A DNA stretch of 64,000 bases from positions 1-64,000 of the forward strand of contig JAUQQK010000003.1 of assembly GCA_030549905.1 (NCBI GenBank), in the 5' to 3' direction. Of this stretch, positions 28,001 through 41,387 are shown piece after piece. Position 1 is the stretch's first letter, and each line of letters opens with the position of its first letter. The position numbers and the translations under genes were made by a program. A model generated the notes under the pieces. It worked only from the letters and a program-made list of their open reading frames with translations. It was not told the DNA's origin and searched no databases. This stretch comes from Aquificota bacterium (GTDB lineage: Bacteria; Aquificota; Aquificia; Aquificales; Aquificaceae).

Positions 28001-28037
28001 AATAAGTTTCACCAATTAAATTGATGAGGGTAGAAGG

Positions 28038-31000
28038 ATGAGAAAAAACATACCCCTTCCAAGAAAGTTCTTTGGAAGAAGGGAGGAGCTTGTAAGCCCC
28101 CCTAACCTTCTTTTCCTGCCAAAGGATTCCTTTGAGTCCTTTATACAGTTCTATAAGGCGCCCGGCAAGAGGGAGCAAAAGGGTTTAGAGTATGTGTTTG
28201 CCACCTCCTTTCCCTTTAAAGACCCTGATGAGAAGATAGCCATAGAGTATGTGGGCTATGAGGTGGGAGATTGGGAATGCAACAGGTGCGGATACAAGGC
28301 ATACAACGACCAGAGCTTCCTTGCAGGCTATGGCGTAGATTGCCCTAAATGTGGAACACCCCTTGTTTACAGGGAAAAATACACGGAGGAAGAATGTAAG
28401 GTAAAGGGTTTTACCTACTCAGCCCCCATAAGGGTTATGGTAAGGCTTAAAACTAAAACCAAGAAGGGTGAAAGGGTAAGTGAGCCAAAGAAGGTTTACT
28501 TTGGAGAAGTGCCCATAATGACAAAGACAGGCTCTTTTATCATAAACGGAAGCGAGAGGGTGGTGGTGAGCCAGCTTATAAGGTCTCCGGGCGTCTTCTT
28601 TGAGGAAAAGGAGGAAAGGCAAAAAGAAACCACCATAGTCCGTATGGTATACAGGGCAAGCATAATACCCGATAAGGGACCAAGGGTAGAGTTTGAGCTA
28701 TCAAGCACCTCTGATATTCTATCTTCAAGAATAGACAGGAGGAAGATAGGTGGCACCTTCATACTTAGGGCTTTTGGACTTGAAACCGCCTATGATATAC
28801 TCAAACATTTCTATCCAGAAACAAAAGCCTTTTTCCTGCAAGAGGGGGGAATATTTGACAGGCAAACGGGTGAAGAGTATAAGCTTGAAGACCTTGAAGG
28901 CTTTTATCTCTTTGCCGTGCTCAGGTATAAGGCAAAGATTGAGGAGAGGGGCACGGAGGAGGAGGTAATAGAGGAAAGGTATATAGAGGAGCTTCCACAG
29001 CTTGAAAGATTGATAAAGGATGAAAGGATAAGGATAGAACTTTTAACGGCGGTGCCTAAGGAAAGTGCGGTGAAAAGTCCATACGGTAAGATACTGATAG
29101 AAACTCTGATAGCTGAAACAGCTCCAAAGGACCAGGATAAGAAAAGCCCTCTAAAGATACCCGCAAGGTTTAGCCTGAGGGATTATGCCCTTGTGGACAT
29201 TTATAAAAAATTGAGGGCTGTGGAGCCCATGGTAATGGAGCTGGAGCATCTTATCAGCAGGGCAAGGTCCCACTTTGACCTCTACTTTAAGGACCTTACA
29301 AGATATGACCTTTCAAAGGTGGGAAGGGTAAAGCTGAACGCGAAGGTTTACAGAATGCCGAAGGAGTTAAAACCTGCGGATATGGAACTGCTTTCCAGCC
29401 TGCCCCCCATAGCCCTTGCGGAGGACCTTGATGGTCATAAGGCTGGAGAGCTTATTACGCAGGAGCTACTTTCTGAGCTTTTCAAAAAGTATGATAGCAT
29501 AAAGGTAAAGGATTATACAGAGGGAGATGCAAGGTTTCTCAATCATATGGACCTGGTGAATACAATAAAGTATTTGATAAACCTAAGATACGGAAGGGAG
29601 AAAAAGGATGACATAGCTTATCTTGGAAACAGAAGAATAAGGGCTGTGGGAGAGCTTTTAGAAAACCAGGCACGTATAGGTATGGCACGTATGGAGAAGT
29701 TCTTCCGCGACCGTTGCACGGTAGCAAACCCGGAAGACCCAAACCTTAAGCCTCAGGACCTTTTAAACCCCAGGTATCTCACAAGTAGTATATACGAATT
29801 CCTAAAGGGTGGCATGCTCTCTCAGTACTTAGACAACACGAACCCCCTTTCCGCCCTTACACATAAAAGGAGGCTTTCCGCCCTTGGACCTGGAGGTCTT
29901 ACCAGGGAAAGTGCCAAGTTTGAGATAAGGGACGTACACCCCTCCCACTATGGAAGGATATGTCCTATAGAAACTCCTGAAGGTCAAAACATAGGACTTG
30001 TCACCTCTCTCACCGTCTATGCGCAGGTTAACGAGTATGGCTTTATCGTCACTCCATACAGGAGAGTGGAAAAGGGAAGGGTTCTGGATAAGGTGGAATA
30101 CCTTGCGGCTTACGAGGAGGAAAACTTTGTTATAGCTCAATACACGCCCACCGATGAGGAAGGCAGGATCCTCTCTGACAGGGTATATGCACGCTACAAG
30201 AACGACATACAGATAGTAAAGCCAGAGCAGGTGCATTTTATGGACCTTTCTCCCCGTCAGGTAATATCCGTCTCCGCCTCCTTAATTCCCTTCCTTGAAC
30301 ACGACGATGCCAACAGAGCCCTTATGGGCTCAAACATGCAGAGGCAGGCGGTACCCCTTATATTCACCTCCTCTCCTCTTGTGGGCACGGGAATGGAAAG
30401 AAAGGTAGCTTATGACAGCGGTGCAGTTGTTTATGCAAAGAGGGGTGGATATGTAGAGGAGGTTGATTCAAAGCGTATAGTGGTAAGAGTGAACCCTGAG
30501 GAGATAAACCTGAACGATCCCACAGATATAGGTATAGATGTGTATGAGCTCAAAAAGTTTGAAAGGACCAACCAGAATACGTGCGTAAATCAGAGACCCA
30601 TAGTGGTGAAAGGTCAGAGGGTTAGCAAGGGCGACCTGCTGGCGGACGGGCAATCCACCTTCAGGGGAGAGCTGGCTCTTGGAAAGGATGTACTGGTTGC
30701 CTTCATGCCCTGGAGGGGTTATAACTTTGAGGATGCTATAGTTATTTCAGAAAGGCTTGTGAAGGAGGATGTTTATACCTCTATACATATAGAAGAGCTT
30801 GAGGTGGAGGCAAGGGAAACAAAGATTGGCAATGAAGAGATAACTCGTCAGATTCCCGGCGTTCCCGAGAGGGCTTTGAGCCATCTTGATGAGTTTGGCA
30901 TAGTGAAGGTGGGCACCTATGTAAAGCCGGGCGATATACTTGTGGGAAAGGTAACCCCAAAGGGTGAAACACAGCTAACGCCGGAAGAGAAGCTACTCCA

Positions 31001-32438
31001 GGCAATATTTGGTGAAAAGTCAAGGGATGTAAAGGATTCTTCTCTTAGATGTCCTCCAGGCGTGGAGGGTGTGGTGGTGGATGTGAAGGTTTTTGTGAAG
31101 AAGACGGGCGAGAAAAGAAACTATCTGGCGGAGCATGTGGAAAGGACAGAAAGGGAGGAGCTTGAAAGGGAGCTTGAGCGTAAAAAGAGGCTCATAGTGG
31201 AAGGCAGGAATAGGGTTGTCAAGAGCCTTGTGCTTGGAAGGGCTTTAGAGAAGGAAATAACGGTAAAGAGGAAAACCTACAAGGCGGGCACCCTTATAGA
31301 TGAGAAGGTTTTTGAAGACCTGCTCAATTACATAATAACCAAGCCGGAGAACCTATTTGAGGATAAGGAGCTATGTGAGAAGATAAACAGCATCAGAGAC
31401 CGCACCAAGTTTCAGGTAGAGATGGTGAGCAAGCTCTATGAGGAAAAGATTAATTCTATAGGTAAGAAGACGGAGCTTCCCGCGGGGGTTCTTGCCCTCG
31501 TAAAGGTTTATATTGCTCAAAAAAGGAAGATAAAGGTGGGGGACAAGATGGCAGGCAGGCACGGAAACAAGGGCGTCATATCCGTTGTCCTGCCAGTTGA
31601 GGATATGCCCTTCCTTGAAGATGGCACACCTGTAGATATAGTGCTCAATCCTCTGGGCGTTCCCTCCCGTATGAACGTGGGTCAGATATTAGAAACGCAT
31701 CTTGGCTGGGCGTTGAAAGAGCTTGGGAAAAAGCTTAGAGAGCTTTTAGAAGATGGTGCAGAAAGGGCTGAGCTTGTTGAGTTTTTAAAGGGCATATACT
31801 CAGTTGGAGATTACAAGGGGGAAAACCAGAAGTTCATAGAAGAGTTCCTGAACTCTTTAGATGATGCTGAATTTAAAGAGCTTATGGAGCTGTATGCTGA
31901 TAGGGGCATACCTGTTGCAACGCCCGCCTTTGAGGGTGCAAGCGAAGAACATGTGAAGGAGCTTCTCAGGAAAGCTGGGCTACCTGAGGACGGAAAAACC
32001 ACCCTCTATGATGGAAGGACGGGCGAGCCCTTTGACATGAGGGTGACTGTAGGTTATATGCACATGCTGAAGCTCATACACATGGTGGACGACAAGATAC
32101 ACGCCCGCTCCACCGGACCTTACTCCCTCGTTACCCAGCAGCCTCTGGGTGGTAGAGCACAGTTTGGTGGTCAGAGACTTGGAGAGATGGAGGTCTGGGC
32201 TCTCGAAGCCCATGGAGCGGCGCACACATTGCAGGAGATGCTTACCGTTAAGTCCGATGACATAGAAGGAAGAACAAACGTCTATGAAGCTATAGTTAAG
32301 GGCAGGTACATATACAAGCCGGGCATACCCGAATCCTTCAGGGTGCTCGTGCGTGAGCTAAAGGCTTTAGGTCTTAATGTCAAATGTGAAAACGGGGTTA
32401 GCATGCCCTGCGACCAGGTTGAGATAGAGGAGGAATAA
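28038..32438 (+). CDS. rpoB: DNA-directed RNA polymerase beta subunit
   Basis: 1466 aa, about 120 longer than E. coli beta. The usual landmarks are present: [11 protein letters not shown], the rifampicin-region [21 protein letters not shown] (given as a region), [42 protein letters not shown] and the C-terminal [20 protein letters not shown]. One unusual feature is an insertion near the N-terminus with two CxxC pairs (Cys81, Cys84, Cys102, Cys105) that looks like a zinc ribbon and is absent from the E. coli protein. rpoC begins one base after the stop. Confidence 0.98.
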   Translation: MRKNIPLPRKFFGRREELVSPPNLLFLPKDSFESFIQFYKAPGKREQKGLEYVFATSFPFKDPDEKIAIEYVGYEVGDWECNRCGYKAYNDQSFLAGYGVDCPKCGTPLVYREKYTEEECKVKGFTYSAPIRVMVRLKTKTKKGERVSEPKKVYFGEVPIMTKTGSFIINGSERVVVSQLIRSPGVFFEEKEERQKETTIVRMVYRASIIPDKGPRVEFELSSTSDILSSRIDRRKIGGTFILRAFGLETAYDILKHFYPETKAFFLQEGGIFDRQTGEEYKLEDLEGFYLFAVLRYKAKIEERGTEEEVIEERYIEELPQLERLIKDERIRIELLTAVPKESAVKSPYGKILIETLIAETAPKDQDKKSPLKIPARFSLRDYALVDIYKKLRAVEPMVMELEHLISRARSHFDLYFKDLTRYDLSKVGRVKLNAKVYRMPKELKPADMELLSSLPPIALAEDLDGHKAGELITQELLSELFKKYDSIKVKDYTEGDARFLNHMDLVNTIKYLINLRYGREKKDDIAYLGNRRIRAVGELLENQARIGMARMEKFFRDRCTVANPEDPNLKPQDLLNPRYLTSSIYEFLKGGMLSQYLDNTNPLSALTHKRRLSALGPGGLTRESAKFEIRDVHPSHYGRICPIETPEGQNIGLVTSLTVYAQVNEYGFIVTPYRRVEKGRVLDKVEYLAAYEEENFVIAQYTPTDEEGRILSDRVYARYKNDIQIVKPEQVHFMDLSPRQVISVSASLIPFLEHDDANRALMGSNMQRQAVPLIFTSSPLVGTGMERKVAYDSGAVVYAKRGGYVEEVDSKRIVVRVNPEEINLNDPTDIGIDVYELKKFERTNQNTCVNQRPIVVKGQRVSKGDLLADGQSTFRGELALGKDVLVAFMPWRGYNFEDAIVISERLVKEDVYTSIHIEELEVEARETKIGNEEITRQIPGVPERALSHLDEFGIVKVGTYVKPGDILVGKVTPKGETQLTPEEKLLQAIFGEKSRDVKDSSLRCPPGVEGVVVDVKVFVKKTGEKRNYLAEHVERTEREELERELERKKRLIVEGRNRVVKSLVLGRALEKEITVKRKTYKAGTLIDEKVFEDLLNYIITKPENLFEDKELCEKINSIRDRTKFQVEMVSKLYEEKINSIGKKTELPAGVLALVKVYIAQKRKIKVGDKMAGRHGNKGVISVVLPVEDMPFLEDGTPVDIVLNPLGVPSRMNVGQILETHLGWALKELGKKLRELLEDGAERAELVEFLKGIYSVGDYKGENQKFIEEFLNSLDDAEFKELMELYADRGIPVATPAFEGASEEHVKELLRKAGLPEDGKTTLYDGRTGEPFDMRVTVGYMHMLKLIHMVDDKIHARSTGPYSLVTQQPLGGRAQFGGQRLGEMEVWALEAHGAAHTLQEMLTVKSDDIEGRTNVYEAIVKGRYIYKPGIPESFRVLVRELKALGLNVKCENGVSMPCDQVEIEEE

Positions 32439-32439
32439 C

Positions 32440-35400
32440 ATGAGAAAGGGACTTTTACCCTTTGAAAAAATTAAGCTTATGTTAGCTTCCCCTGAGGATA
32501 TAAGGAGCTGGAGTTATGGGGAGGTTAAAAAACCAGAGACCATAAACTACAGAACCCATAAACCCGAGAAGGACGGTCTCTTCTGTGCAAAGATATTCGG
32601 ACCCATAAAGGACTACGAGTGTCTGTGCGGAAAATACAGGGGCAAGCGTTTTGAGGGAACCATATGCGACAAGTGTGGTGTAGAAGTAACCCGTTCCTAT
32701 GTAAGAAGGCAGAGGTTCGGGCATATAGAACTTGCGGCTCCCGTGGCTCATATATGGTTTTTGAAGAGCACACCTTCCAAGATTGCTACCCTTATGGGTC
32801 TTTCTGTAAGGGATGTGGAAAGGGTCATCTACTTTGAGTCCTACTTAGTTATTGAGTACCCCATGAGCGAGGAAGAAGAAAGAGCCTTTGCCCAGCAGGA
32901 GGATACTATCCCATTAAAGGATGAGCTTGGTAATACAAAGTTTGTAAAGCTCCATGTGGTAGATGAAGATACATACAACGAGCAGTTTGCGGTAAGCCTT
33001 GAGCACAAGTATGAGGGGGGTATGGGTGCGGAGATAGTAAAAAAGGTCCTCTCACAGCTTGACTTAGAAACCTATGCAAAGAAGCTAAGGGAAGAGATAA
33101 AGCCCTATAGCTTTGGCTTTGAAGACCTCTCGCAAGAGCTATACAACCGCTACAGGAAGGTTTACGAGCGTATGATAAGGGTTCTGGCGGAAGACCTCAG
33201 GCTCTTTGGTGTGGATGTAAAGGTACCGGAAGGTCAAAGCCTTGAGCAGGTTCTTCACAGGGTCATTTGTGAAGAGCTTTATCTTGACTTAGAAAAGGGA
33301 GAGCTTTATGAAAGCCCCTGTGAGGGCTGTCAGACGGGCAAGGAGGCTATTCAGGCCTACTATGAGCGTGTGCGACAGCAAAAGAAGGATATGCCCGTTT
33401 TCGAAAAGATTAAGGTGGACATAAGGAATGCGGTGCTCAAAGAAATATCAGAATCTAAAGTAAAGAAGGTGCTAAGAGTTTTAAAGCTGGTGGAGGACTT
33501 TATAAAGAGCGGAAACAGACCTGAATGGATGATACTGGAAGTTCTTCCTGTCTTGCCACCTGAGCTAAGGCCACTTGTTGCCTTAGACGGTGGAAGGTTT
33601 GCCACCTCGGACCTCAACGACCTGTACAGAAGAATCATAAACAGGAACAACAGGCTAAAGAGGCTAATAGAGCTGGATGCCCCCGAGATAATCATCAGGA
33701 ACGAAAAAAGGATGCTTCAGGAGGTGGTCTCGGCCCTTATAGACAACGGAAAGAGAGGACGGGTCATAACCCAGAATGGAAGGGCTTTGAAGTCTCTGTC
33801 TGACTACCTGAGGGGCAAGCAGGGAAGGTTCAGGCAGAACCTTCTGGGCAAAAGGGTTGATTACTCGGGACGTAGCGTTATAGTGGTAGGTCCTGAGCTC
33901 AAAATGCATCAGTGCGGGCTTCCAAGAATCATGGCTCTTGAGCTTTTCAAGCCCTTTGTTTATAGAAGGCTGGAGGAAAAGGGCTATGCCACTTCTATAA
34001 AGAACGCCAAAAAGCTTGTAGAGCAGAAAACGCCGGAGGTTTGGGAGTGTTTGGAGGAGGTGGTAAAACAGCACCCCGTGCTTTTGAACCGTGCCCCTAC
34101 TCTTCACAGACCTTCTATACAGGCCTTTGAGCCTGTGCTTGTGGACGGAAAGGCCATACAGCTCCATCCCCTCGTATGCCCGCCCTTTAATGCGGACTTT
34201 GACGGAGACCAGATGGCTGTCCATGTACCCCTTGGCATAACCGCCCAGCTTGAAGCCTACATACTGATGCTTTCTACACAGAATATCCTCTCACCTGCAC
34301 ATGGCAAACCCCTTACCATGCCCTCTCAGGATATGATACTGGGCGTGTATTATATGACTCAGGAAGTCCCGGGTGTGAAGGGTGAGGGCAAGCTCTTTCT
34401 GAGCAAAGAAGATGTGCTTTTGGCTTATGAGAACGGTGTGGTTGATATGCACGCACGCATAAAGCTGAGGATTGAAAGTGGTAAAGTGATAGAAACAACA
34501 CCGGGTAGGGTTCTCTTTAACAGCATAATGCCCGAGGGCTATCCCTTTGTCAATGAGCCCATGGACAAGAAAAAGGTTTCAAAGCTTATAGCGGATATAT
34601 ACAACAAGTATGGAACGGAACGCACCGCCAGGTTCCTTGATGACCTCAAAGAGCTTGGCTTTAACATTGCCACTAAGGCGGCCGTTTCCATAGGCGTGGA
34701 AGACCTGCGCGTGCCTGAGGTGAAAAAGGAAATACTAAGACAGGCCTTTGAACAGACGGACGAGATAGCGGAGCTTCACAGGAAGGGCATCATCACCGCC
34801 AAGGAGCGCTACAACAGAATCATAGACCTCTGGTCCGAGATAACGGATAAGGTTTCAAAGGCCATGTTTGAGGAAATAGAAAAGAGCACCATAAGGCAGA
34901 GGGATAAGGTATATACGGGCATTTTTAACCCCATATACATGATGGCAAATTCAGGAGCAAGGGGCAACAGAGACCAGATTAGACAGCTGGCCGCCATGAG
35001 GGGTCTTATGGCTAAGCATACGGGTGAGTTTATTGAAACGCCCATAGTCTCCAACTTCAGGGAGGGTCTTTCTGTCCTTGAATACTTCATATCCACCTAC
35101 GGAGCCCGTAAGGGTCTTGCGGATACAGCTCTCAAGACCGCTTTCGCTGGATATCTAACCAGGAGACTTGTAGATGTAGCTCAGGATATTACCATAGTGG
35201 AAAAGGATTGCGGCACCTACAGAGGCATATTGATGGAGCCTATAGTAGAAGGAGGCGAGGAGAAAGTATCTCTAAAAGAGAGGATAATCGGAAGAACCCT
35301 TGCGGAGGATGTATTAGACCCCTATACAAAGGAAGTTATAGCCAGAAGAAACGAAATAGTAGATGAACAGCTGGCTGACAGGATAGTACATGCGGGCATA

Positions 35401-37137
35401 GAAAAGGTGCTCATAAGGTCTCCCCTTACCTGCGAGTCTAAATATGGCATATGTGCCATGTGCTACGGCTGGGACCTCTCTCAGAGGAAGCTGGTAGATG
35501 TGGGCGAGGCGGTCGGTATCATCGCAGCCCAGTCCATAGGTGAGCCGGGCACACAGCTCACCATGAGAACCTTCCACATAGGCGGTGCTGCTGTTGCAGA
35601 AAGGGTAAAGGGTGAGCTCATAAACGAGACCGCTGGCAGGGTGAAGTATTACAACATAAAGCTCATAACAAACAGGGAAGGCAAGAGAGTGAACATATCA
35701 AAGGACGGTGCCATAGGCATACTGGACGGCGAAGGCAGGATGGTGGAAAGGCATGCGGTGCCTTATGCGGCGGTTATACTGGTGGAGGAAGGCAAGGAGG
35801 TCAAAGAAGGCACAGTGCTTGCAGAATGGGACCCCTTCAACACATACATCATAGCGGAAGAGAGGGGAACGGTGGAGTTCAAAGATATAGCCCTGGATAT
35901 AACTGTAAAGGAGGAGAGGGACCCCCTTACTGGAAGGAGCTCCACCATAGTGTCCTTTACACGTCCGAAGGACGCCATGCTTCACACACCAAAAGTGGTG
36001 GTGCGCACGGAAGATGGCAGGGAAGTATCCTATGACCTTCCAGTAAACTCCATACTGAACGTGCCTGCGGATAAGATAAGCTTGGAATGGCTTGTGTGTC
36101 CTACCTGCAGTGAGTCAGAGGGGGCAGAGATACAGCATAAATACTATGTGGTTAAGGACTACAGGGTGGAACCCGGCGATGTGCTTGCCCGCATACCTAA
36201 GGAAATGGCAAAGGTCAGAGACATCGTGGGCGGTCTTCCAAGGGTGGAAGAGCTCTTTGAAGCAAGGAGACCTAAAAACCCAGCCATACTTACGGAGATT
36301 GATGGTGTGGTCAGGCTCTTTGAGGATGCGGACGAGGTTATCATATTCAACCCGCGCACTGGAGAAACGCGCAAGTACGATATAAAGAAAGATGAATACA
36401 TTCTTGTAAGCCACGGTCAGTATGTGCAGAAAGGAGCAAGCATTACAGAAAGCACAAAGGCTGATATAGAGGGTCAGGTAAGGATAAAAGGAAGGGGCTA
36501 CCGTGTGGTGGTCTACAACAAGGAGACGGGTTTGCAAAAAGAATACTTCGTTCCGAAAGGTAAGCATCTTCTTGTCAAGAACGGGGATACGGTGCAGGCT
36601 GGAGACCCCTTGACGGACGGCACGCCCGTGCCAGAAGAGATACTCAAGATTAAGGGTGTGGATGAGCTTCAGAGGTTCTTGCTAAAGGAAGTCCAGATGG
36701 TTTATAGACTGCAGGGTGTGGATATAAACGATAAGCACTTTGAGATAATCATAAGACAGATGCTCAGGCGCAGACGTATTGTGGACCCAGGAGATAGCAG
36801 GTTCTTAGTAAACGAGGAGGTGGAAATAGAGGAACTTGAGCAGGAAATTCAGAGGATAAGAGAAGAGGGCGGGAAGATACCAAAAGCTGAGCCTATACTG
36901 GTAGGTATATCAAAAGCAGCTCTAACTTCAAGAAGCTGGATATCCGCAGCCTCCTTCCAGGAAACCACAAAGGTGCTAACAGACGCCGCCTGTGAGGGCA
37001 AGGTGGATGACCTCAGAGGCATAAAGGAAAATGTGATAATAGGCAACCTCATACCTGCTGGGACGGGTCTGTGGGACTATGCCAACGTGGAAGTTCTTGA
37101 AGAGGAGCGTGCAAAGATATTTAAAGATATGCTATAA
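32440..37137 (+). CDS. rpoC: DNA-directed RNA polymerase beta' subunit
   Basis: 1565 aa. N-terminal zinc site with Cys61, Cys63, Cys76 and Cys79 ([13 protein letters not shown]); catalytic Mg2+ loop NADFDGDQM at about residue 583; bridge-helix region with [20 protein letters not shown]; second zinc site with CGTYRG and [13 protein letters not shown]; and the C-terminal [19 protein letters not shown]. An extra segment carries CEGCQTG near residue 290 and another CPTC near 1217, so additional zinc binding is possible but not shown. The long form agrees with Aquificales beta'. Confidence 0.98.
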   Translation: MRKGLLPFEKIKLMLASPEDIRSWSYGEVKKPETINYRTHKPEKDGLFCAKIFGPIKDYECLCGKYRGKRFEGTICDKCGVEVTRSYVRRQRFGHIELAAPVAHIWFLKSTPSKIATLMGLSVRDVERVIYFESYLVIEYPMSEEEERAFAQQEDTIPLKDELGNTKFVKLHVVDEDTYNEQFAVSLEHKYEGGMGAEIVKKVLSQLDLETYAKKLREEIKPYSFGFEDLSQELYNRYRKVYERMIRVLAEDLRLFGVDVKVPEGQSLEQVLHRVICEELYLDLEKGELYESPCEGCQTGKEAIQAYYERVRQQKKDMPVFEKIKVDIRNAVLKEISESKVKKVLRVLKLVEDFIKSGNRPEWMILEVLPVLPPELRPLVALDGGRFATSDLNDLYRRIINRNNRLKRLIELDAPEIIIRNEKRMLQEVVSALIDNGKRGRVITQNGRALKSLSDYLRGKQGRFRQNLLGKRVDYSGRSVIVVGPELKMHQCGLPRIMALELFKPFVYRRLEEKGYATSIKNAKKLVEQKTPEVWECLEEVVKQHPVLLNRAPTLHRPSIQAFEPVLVDGKAIQLHPLVCPPFNADFDGDQMAVHVPLGITAQLEAYILMLSTQNILSPAHGKPLTMPSQDMILGVYYMTQEVPGVKGEGKLFLSKEDVLLAYENGVVDMHARIKLRIESGKVIETTPGRVLFNSIMPEGYPFVNEPMDKKKVSKLIADIYNKYGTERTARFLDDLKELGFNIATKAAVSIGVEDLRVPEVKKEILRQAFEQTDEIAELHRKGIITAKERYNRIIDLWSEITDKVSKAMFEEIEKSTIRQRDKVYTGIFNPIYMMANSGARGNRDQIRQLAAMRGLMAKHTGEFIETPIVSNFREGLSVLEYFISTYGARKGLADTALKTAFAGYLTRRLVDVAQDITIVEKDCGTYRGILMEPIVEGGEEKVSLKERIIGRTLAEDVLDPYTKEVIARRNEIVDEQLADRIVHAGIEKVLIRSPLTCESKYGICAMCYGWDLSQRKLVDVGEAVGIIAAQSIGEPGTQLTMRTFHIGGAAVAERVKGELINETAGRVKYYNIKLITNREGKRVNISKDGAIGILDGEGRMVERHAVPYAAVILVEEGKEVKEGTVLAEWDPFNTYIIAEERGTVEFKDIALDITVKEERDPLTGRSSTIVSFTRPKDAMLHTPKVVVRTEDGREVSYDLPVNSILNVPADKISLEWLVCPTCSESEGAEIQHKYYVVKDYRVEPGDVLARIPKEMAKVRDIVGGLPRVEELFEARRPKNPAILTEIDGVVRLFEDADEVIIFNPRTGETRKYDIKKDEYILVSHGQYVQKGASITESTKADIEGQVRIKGRGYRVVVYNKETGLQKEYFVPKGKHLLVKNGDTVQAGDPLTDGTPVPEEILKIKGVDELQRFLLKEVQMVYRLQGVDINDKHFEIIIRQMLRRRRIVDPGDSRFLVNEEVEIEELEQEIQRIREEGGKIPKAEPILVGISKAALTSRSWISAASFQETTKVLTDAACEGKVDDLRGIKENVIIGNLIPAGTGLWDYANVEVLEEERAKIFKDML

Positions 37138-37159
37138 TAATTAGCTTAGGAGGTTTGAA

Positions 37160-37564
37160 ATGCCTACCATAAACCAGCTTGTTAAGCAGGGAAGAGAGAA
37201 AAAGAGGAAGAAGAGCAAGGCTCCTGCCCTTCAGGGGAACCCTCAGAAGAGGGGTGTATGCGTGAGGGTTTATACGGTAACTCCCAAAAAGCCCAACTCC
37301 GCTTTAAGAAAGGTGGCAAGGGTGAGGCTCTCCAACGGCATAGAGGTGACCGCCTACATACCTGGGGAGGGTCATAACCTTCAGGAACACTCCATAGTTC
37401 TTGTTAGAGGTGGTAGGGTAAAAGACCTTCCTGGCGTGAGGTATAAAGTAATAAGGGGCGCCCTTGATACGGCCGGCGTTGCCAACAGAAGACAATCAAG
37501 GTCTAAATACGGTGTAAAGAGACCAAAGGCTGGAGCACAAGAAGCAAAAGGAGGTAAGAAGTAA
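37160..37564 (+). CDS. rpsL: 30S ribosomal protein S12
   Basis: Decoding-centre protein (134 aa). The conserved loops [15 protein letters not shown] and [11 protein letters not shown] (with the streptomycin-site Lys residues) are intact, as is [17 protein letters not shown]. The ribosome-binding site AGGAGGT precedes it 22 bp after rpoC. The last base of the stop is the first base of the rpsG ATG. Confidence 0.98.
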   Translation: MPTINQLVKQGREKKRKKSKAPALQGNPQKRGVCVRVYTVTPKKPNSALRKVARVRLSNGIEVTAYIPGEGHNLQEHSIVLVRGGRVKDLPGVRYKVIRGALDTAGVANRRQSRSKYGVKRPKAGAQEAKGGKK

Positions 37565-38046
37565 TGCCAAGGAAAGGACCAGTTCCTCCAAGAGAAATAC
37601 CCCCAGACCCAAAATACGGTGATGTGATAGTCCATAAACTTATAAACAAGGTAATGAAGGACGGTAAAAAGTCCGTGGCTGAGTGGATAGTCTATACAGC
37701 CCTTGAGTCAGCTGCACAAGAGGTAAACATGCATCCTGTGGAGCTTCTTCATAAGGTGGTGGAAAAGCTAAAGCCCGAGTTTGAAGTAAGGCCCAGAAGA
37801 GTGGGCGGTGCCACCTATCAGGTACCTGTGGAAGTGCCTCCAAGGAGGCAGGTAAGCCTTGCCTTAAAATGGCTGGTGGAGGCAGCGAGAGAGCGGGCTA
37901 AGCACAGGGGAAGCTATACAATGGTGGAAAGGCTAAAGGCGGAACTTCTTGACGTGCTTCAGGATAAGGGTGGAGCCATAAAGAAGAAGGAAGATACTCA
38001 TAGAATGGCTGAAGCGAACAAGGTCTTTGCTCATTTCAGGTGGTAA
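37564..38046 (+). CDS. rpsG: 30S ribosomal protein S7
   Basis: Primary assembly protein of the 30S head (160 aa). Key segments: [35 protein letters not shown] and the [15 protein letters not shown]-terminus. It overlaps rpsL by one base and lies 12 bp before fusA in the classic str operon order. Confidence 0.98.
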   Translation: MPRKGPVPPREIPPDPKYGDVIVHKLINKVMKDGKKSVAEWIVYTALESAAQEVNMHPVELLHKVVEKLKPEFEVRPRRVGGATYQVPVEVPPRRQVSLALKWLVEAARERAKHRGSYTMVERLKAELLDVLQDKGGAIKKKEDTHRMAEANKVFAHFRW

Positions 38047-38058
38047 GGAGGAAAGGAC

Positions 38059-40143
38059 ATGCCAAGAATGGTGCCCATAGAAAGGCTCAGAAACATAGGC
38101 ATAGTTGCCCACATAGATGCGGGCAAAACCACCACTACGGAAAGGATACTCTACTATACGGGTAAGACCTACAAGATAGGTGAAGTGCATGAGGGTGCTG
38201 CTACCATGGACTGGATGCCTCAGGAAAGGGAAAGAGGCATCACCATCACCGCAGCCACCACCGCCTGTTACTGGAAGGACCATCAGATAAACATAATAGA
38301 CACGCCGGGACACGTGGACTTTTCTGTGGAAGTGGTGCGTTCCATGAAGGTGCTGGACGGCATAATATTTATCTTTTCTGCAGTGGAGGGTGTTCAGCCA
38401 CAGTCGGAAGCCAACTGGCGCTGGGCTGACAGGTTTGGCGTTCCAAGAATTGCCTTTATAAATAAACTGGACAGGCTTGGTGCGGACTTTTACAGGGTTT
38501 TCAATGAGATAGAAAAGAAGCTCAGCATAAAGCCGGTGGCGGTTCAGATACCAGTTGGTGCGGAAGACCAGTTTAAGGGTGTTATAGACCTTATGCAGAT
38601 GAAAGCCATCATATGGCTTGAAGAGACTCTCGGAGCAAAGTACGAGGTGGTGGAAGTTCCAGAAGAGTATATGGATAAGGCTCAGGAATGGCGCGCAAAA
38701 ATGGTGGAGAGCATAGTGGAAAAGGACGATGAGCTTATGATGAGATACTTGGAGGGTGAAGAGATTCCTGTTGAAGAACTAAAAAGGGTTTTAAGAAGGG
38801 CCACCATAAACAAAGAACTTGTGCCGGTCCTTTGTGGTTCAGCCTTTAAGAATAAGGGCGTTCAGCCCCTCCTGGACGCAGTCATTGACTACCTGCCCTC
38901 TCCCTTAGATGTGCCACCCGTCAGGGGTATCAATCCAAAGACGGGTCAGGAGGAGGAAAGAAGACCTCTTGACGAGGAGCCTTTCTGTGCATACGCCTTT
39001 AAGGTGATGAGCGACCCCTATGCGGGTCAGCTTACCTACTTCAGGGTATTTTCCGGCAAGGTGACCGCAGGCTCTTATGTCTATAATGCCACCAAGGACA
39101 AGAAGGAAAGGATTGGAAGACTCCTTCTAATGCATGCCAACTCAAGGGAAGATGTGCAGGAGGCTTCCGCCGGTGAGATAGTGGCTGCGGTTGGCATGGA
39201 TGCTACCACAGGCGATACCCTGTGCGATGAAAAGCATCCCATACTCCTTGAAAAGTTAGAGTTTCCTGAGCCAGTTATCTCCATGGCAATAGAACCAAAG
39301 ACCAAGAAGGACCAGGAAAAGCTTTCACAGGTGCTTAACAGGTTTATGAAGGAAGACCCCACCTTCAAGGCGAGCGCAGACCCAGAAACGGGTCAGACCC
39401 TAATACACGGTATGGGAGAGCTTCACCTTGAGATTATTGTGGACAGGATGAAGCGTGAATACGGTATTGAGGTAAATGTGGGCAAGCCTCAGGTGGCATA
39501 CAAGGAAACCATAAAGGGTAAAGCAACTGCGGAGGGCAAGTTTATCCGCCAGACGGGTGGAAGAGGTCAGTATGGTCATGTGGTTATAGAGGTAGAGCCT
39601 CTTGAAAGGGGTCAGGGCTTTATATTTGAAAACGCCATAGTGGGCGGTATTATTCCAAAAGAGTTCATACCTGCCGTGGAAGAGGGCATAAAGGAAGCCA
39701 TGCAGAACGGCGTCATGGCAGGTTATCCAGTGGTGGATGTTAAGGTCAGGCTCTTTGATGGTTCTTATCACGAGGTGGACTCCTCCGAGATGGCTTTCAA
39801 GATAGCAGGCTCTTTAGCTTTCAAGGAGGCGGCAAGAAAGGCTGGTCTTACGCTCCTTGAACCCATAATGGAGGTAGAGGTGGAAACTCCAGAGGATTAC
39901 GTGGGAGATGTGATAGGAGACCTCAATTCAAGGCGTGGAAGGATCTTAGGTATGGAGAATAAGGGTGTAATAACTGCCATCAGGGCCTATGTGCCTCTGG
40001 CAGAGATGTTTGGCTATGCCACCACCCTTAGGAGCTTGACACAGGGAAGAGGAACCTTTATAATGAAATTTTCTCATTATGATGAAGTTCCCCAGAGCAT
40101 AGCGGAGCAGATAGTTGGGGAACGAATGGCAACAGCAAAATAA
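38059..40143 (+). CDS. fusA: Elongation factor G
   Basis: Translocation GTPase (694 aa). P loop [15 protein letters not shown], switch [15 protein letters not shown], switch [14 protein letters not shown], then domains II-V, including the tRNA-mimicking domain IV ([18 protein letters not shown]). A single copy is present in this window. tuf copy 2 follows after 12 bp, and the last base of fusA is the first base of the tuf repeat. Confidence 0.98.
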   Translation: MPRMVPIERLRNIGIVAHIDAGKTTTTERILYYTGKTYKIGEVHEGAATMDWMPQERERGITITAATTACYWKDHQINIIDTPGHVDFSVEVVRSMKVLDGIIFIFSAVEGVQPQSEANWRWADRFGVPRIAFINKLDRLGADFYRVFNEIEKKLSIKPVAVQIPVGAEDQFKGVIDLMQMKAIIWLEETLGAKYEVVEVPEEYMDKAQEWRAKMVESIVEKDDELMMRYLEGEEIPVEELKRVLRRATINKELVPVLCGSAFKNKGVQPLLDAVIDYLPSPLDVPPVRGINPKTGQEEERRPLDEEPFCAYAFKVMSDPYAGQLTYFRVFSGKVTAGSYVYNATKDKKERIGRLLLMHANSREDVQEASAGEIVAAVGMDATTGDTLCDEKHPILLEKLEFPEPVISMAIEPKTKKDQEKLSQVLNRFMKEDPTFKASADPETGQTLIHGMGELHLEIIVDRMKREYGIEVNVGKPQVAYKETIKGKATAEGKFIRQTGGRGQYGHVVIEVEPLERGQGFIFENAIVGGIIPKEFIPAVEEGIKEAMQNGVMAGYPVVDVKVRLFDGSYHEVDSSEMAFKIAGSLAFKEAARKAGLTLLEPIMEVEVETPEDYVGDVIGDLNSRRGRILGMENKGVITAIRAYVPLAEMFGYATTLRSLTQGRGTFIMKFSHYDEVPQSIAEQIVGERMATAK

Positions 40144-41387
40144 GGAGGTAATACGATGGCTAAGGAGAAGTTTGTAAGAGAGAAGGAGCATGTGAACGTG
40201 GGCACCATAGGGCACGTGGACCATGGCAAATCCACCCTCACATCAGCCATAACCTGCGTGCTTGCTGCGGGGGTATTGCCAGGAGGCAAAGCCAGGTGCA
40301 TGAAGTATGAGGAAATAGACAAGGCACCAGAGGAAAAGGAAAGGGGCATAACCATAAACATAACCCACGTGGAGTATGAGACACCCAAGAGGCACTATGC
40401 ACACGTGGACTGTCCCGGGCATGCGGACTACATAAAGAACATGATAACGGGCGCAGCTCAGATGGACGGAGCCATACTGGTAGTATCAGCAGCTGACGGA
40501 CCCATGCCACAGACAAGAGAGCACGTGCTGCTGGCAAGGCAGGTAAACGTGCCATACATAGTAGTATTCATGAACAAGTGTGATATGGTAGATGACCCCG
40601 AGCTGCTGGACCTTGTAGAGCTTGAAGTAAGGGAGCTGCTTAGCAAGTATGAATTTCCTGGGGATGAAGTGCCTGTGATAAGGGGTTCAGCTCTTGGAGC
40701 CTTGCAGGAGCTTGAGGCAGGCAAGCCTGACAGGTGGTGCAATGCCATAGTGGAGCTACTCAATGCACTTGACGAATACATACCCACGCCGCAGAGGGAC
40801 GTAGACAAACCCTTCCTGATGCCCATAGAGGACGTCTTTAGCATATCTGGTCGTGGAACAGTGGTGACGGGAAGAGTAGAGAGGGGTGTATTGAAGCCTG
40901 GGGAGGAAGTGGAGGTGGTAGGTTTGAGGGAGGAGCCAATAAAGACAGTAGCCACCTCCATAGAGATGTTCAGGAAGATACTTGATGAAGCGTTGCCTGG
41001 GGACAATGTGGGAGTGCTGTTGAGGGGTGTAGGCAAGGACGATGTGGAGAGGGGTCAGGTGTTGGCAAAGCCTGGGACAGTGAAGCCCCACAAGAAGTTC
41101 AGGGCGCAGGTATATGTGCTTAGCAAGGAGGAAGGAGGAAGGCATACACCCTTCTTTGTCAATTACAGGCCGCAGTTTTACTTCAGGACAGCAGACGTGA
41201 CTGGGACAGTAGTGAAGCTACCTGAGGGTCAGGAGATGGTGATGCCTGGGGACAATGTGGAGCTTGAGGTGGAGCTGGTGAAGCCTGTGGCGATGGAGGA
41301 GGGTCTCAGGTTTGCCATAAGGGAAGGAGGAAGGACTGTAGGTGCTGGTGTGGTGATAAAAATCCTTGATTGAGGTGTGAAGGATGG
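40143..41387 (+). repeat. Perfect 1245-bp direct repeat carrying tuf, copy 2
   Basis: Second copy of the repeat at 23377-24621, offset by 16,766 bp in the same orientation. It includes the ribosome-binding site and the start codon context of the downstream gene. Such identity is usually kept by gene conversion. Confidence 0.93.
40156..41373 (+). CDS. tuf: Elongation factor Tu, copy 2
   Basis: Identical 405-aa protein to copy 1 at 23390, here in the str-operon position behind fusA and ahead of rpsJ. All GTPase motifs are as in copy 1. Two tuf genes are common in proteobacteria and Aquificales; the placement of the copies corresponds to E. coli tufA (this one) and tufB (the other). Confidence 0.98.
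   Translation: MAKEKFVREKEHVNVGTIGHVDHGKSTLTSAITCVLAAGVLPGGKARCMKYEEIDKAPEEKERGITINITHVEYETPKRHYAHVDCPGHADYIKNMITGAAQMDGAILVVSAADGPMPQTREHVLLARQVNVPYIVVFMNKCDMVDDPELLDLVELEVRELLSKYEFPGDEVPVIRGSALGALQELEAGKPDRWCNAIVELLNALDEYIPTPQRDVDKPFLMPIEDVFSISGRGTVVTGRVERGVLKPGEEVEVVGLREEPIKTVATSIEMFRKILDEALPGDNVGVLLRGVGKDDVERGQVLAKPGTVKPHKKFRAQVYVLSKEEGGRHTPFFVNYRPQFYFRTADVTGTVVKLPEGQEMVMPGDNVELEVELVKPVAMEEGLRFAIREGGRTVGAGVVIKILD

Noticed and set aside
23371-41145. Several antisense open frames across both tuf genes
   Set aside because: They are shadows caused by codon bias of tuf; they only served to confirm that the two copies are identical at DNA level.
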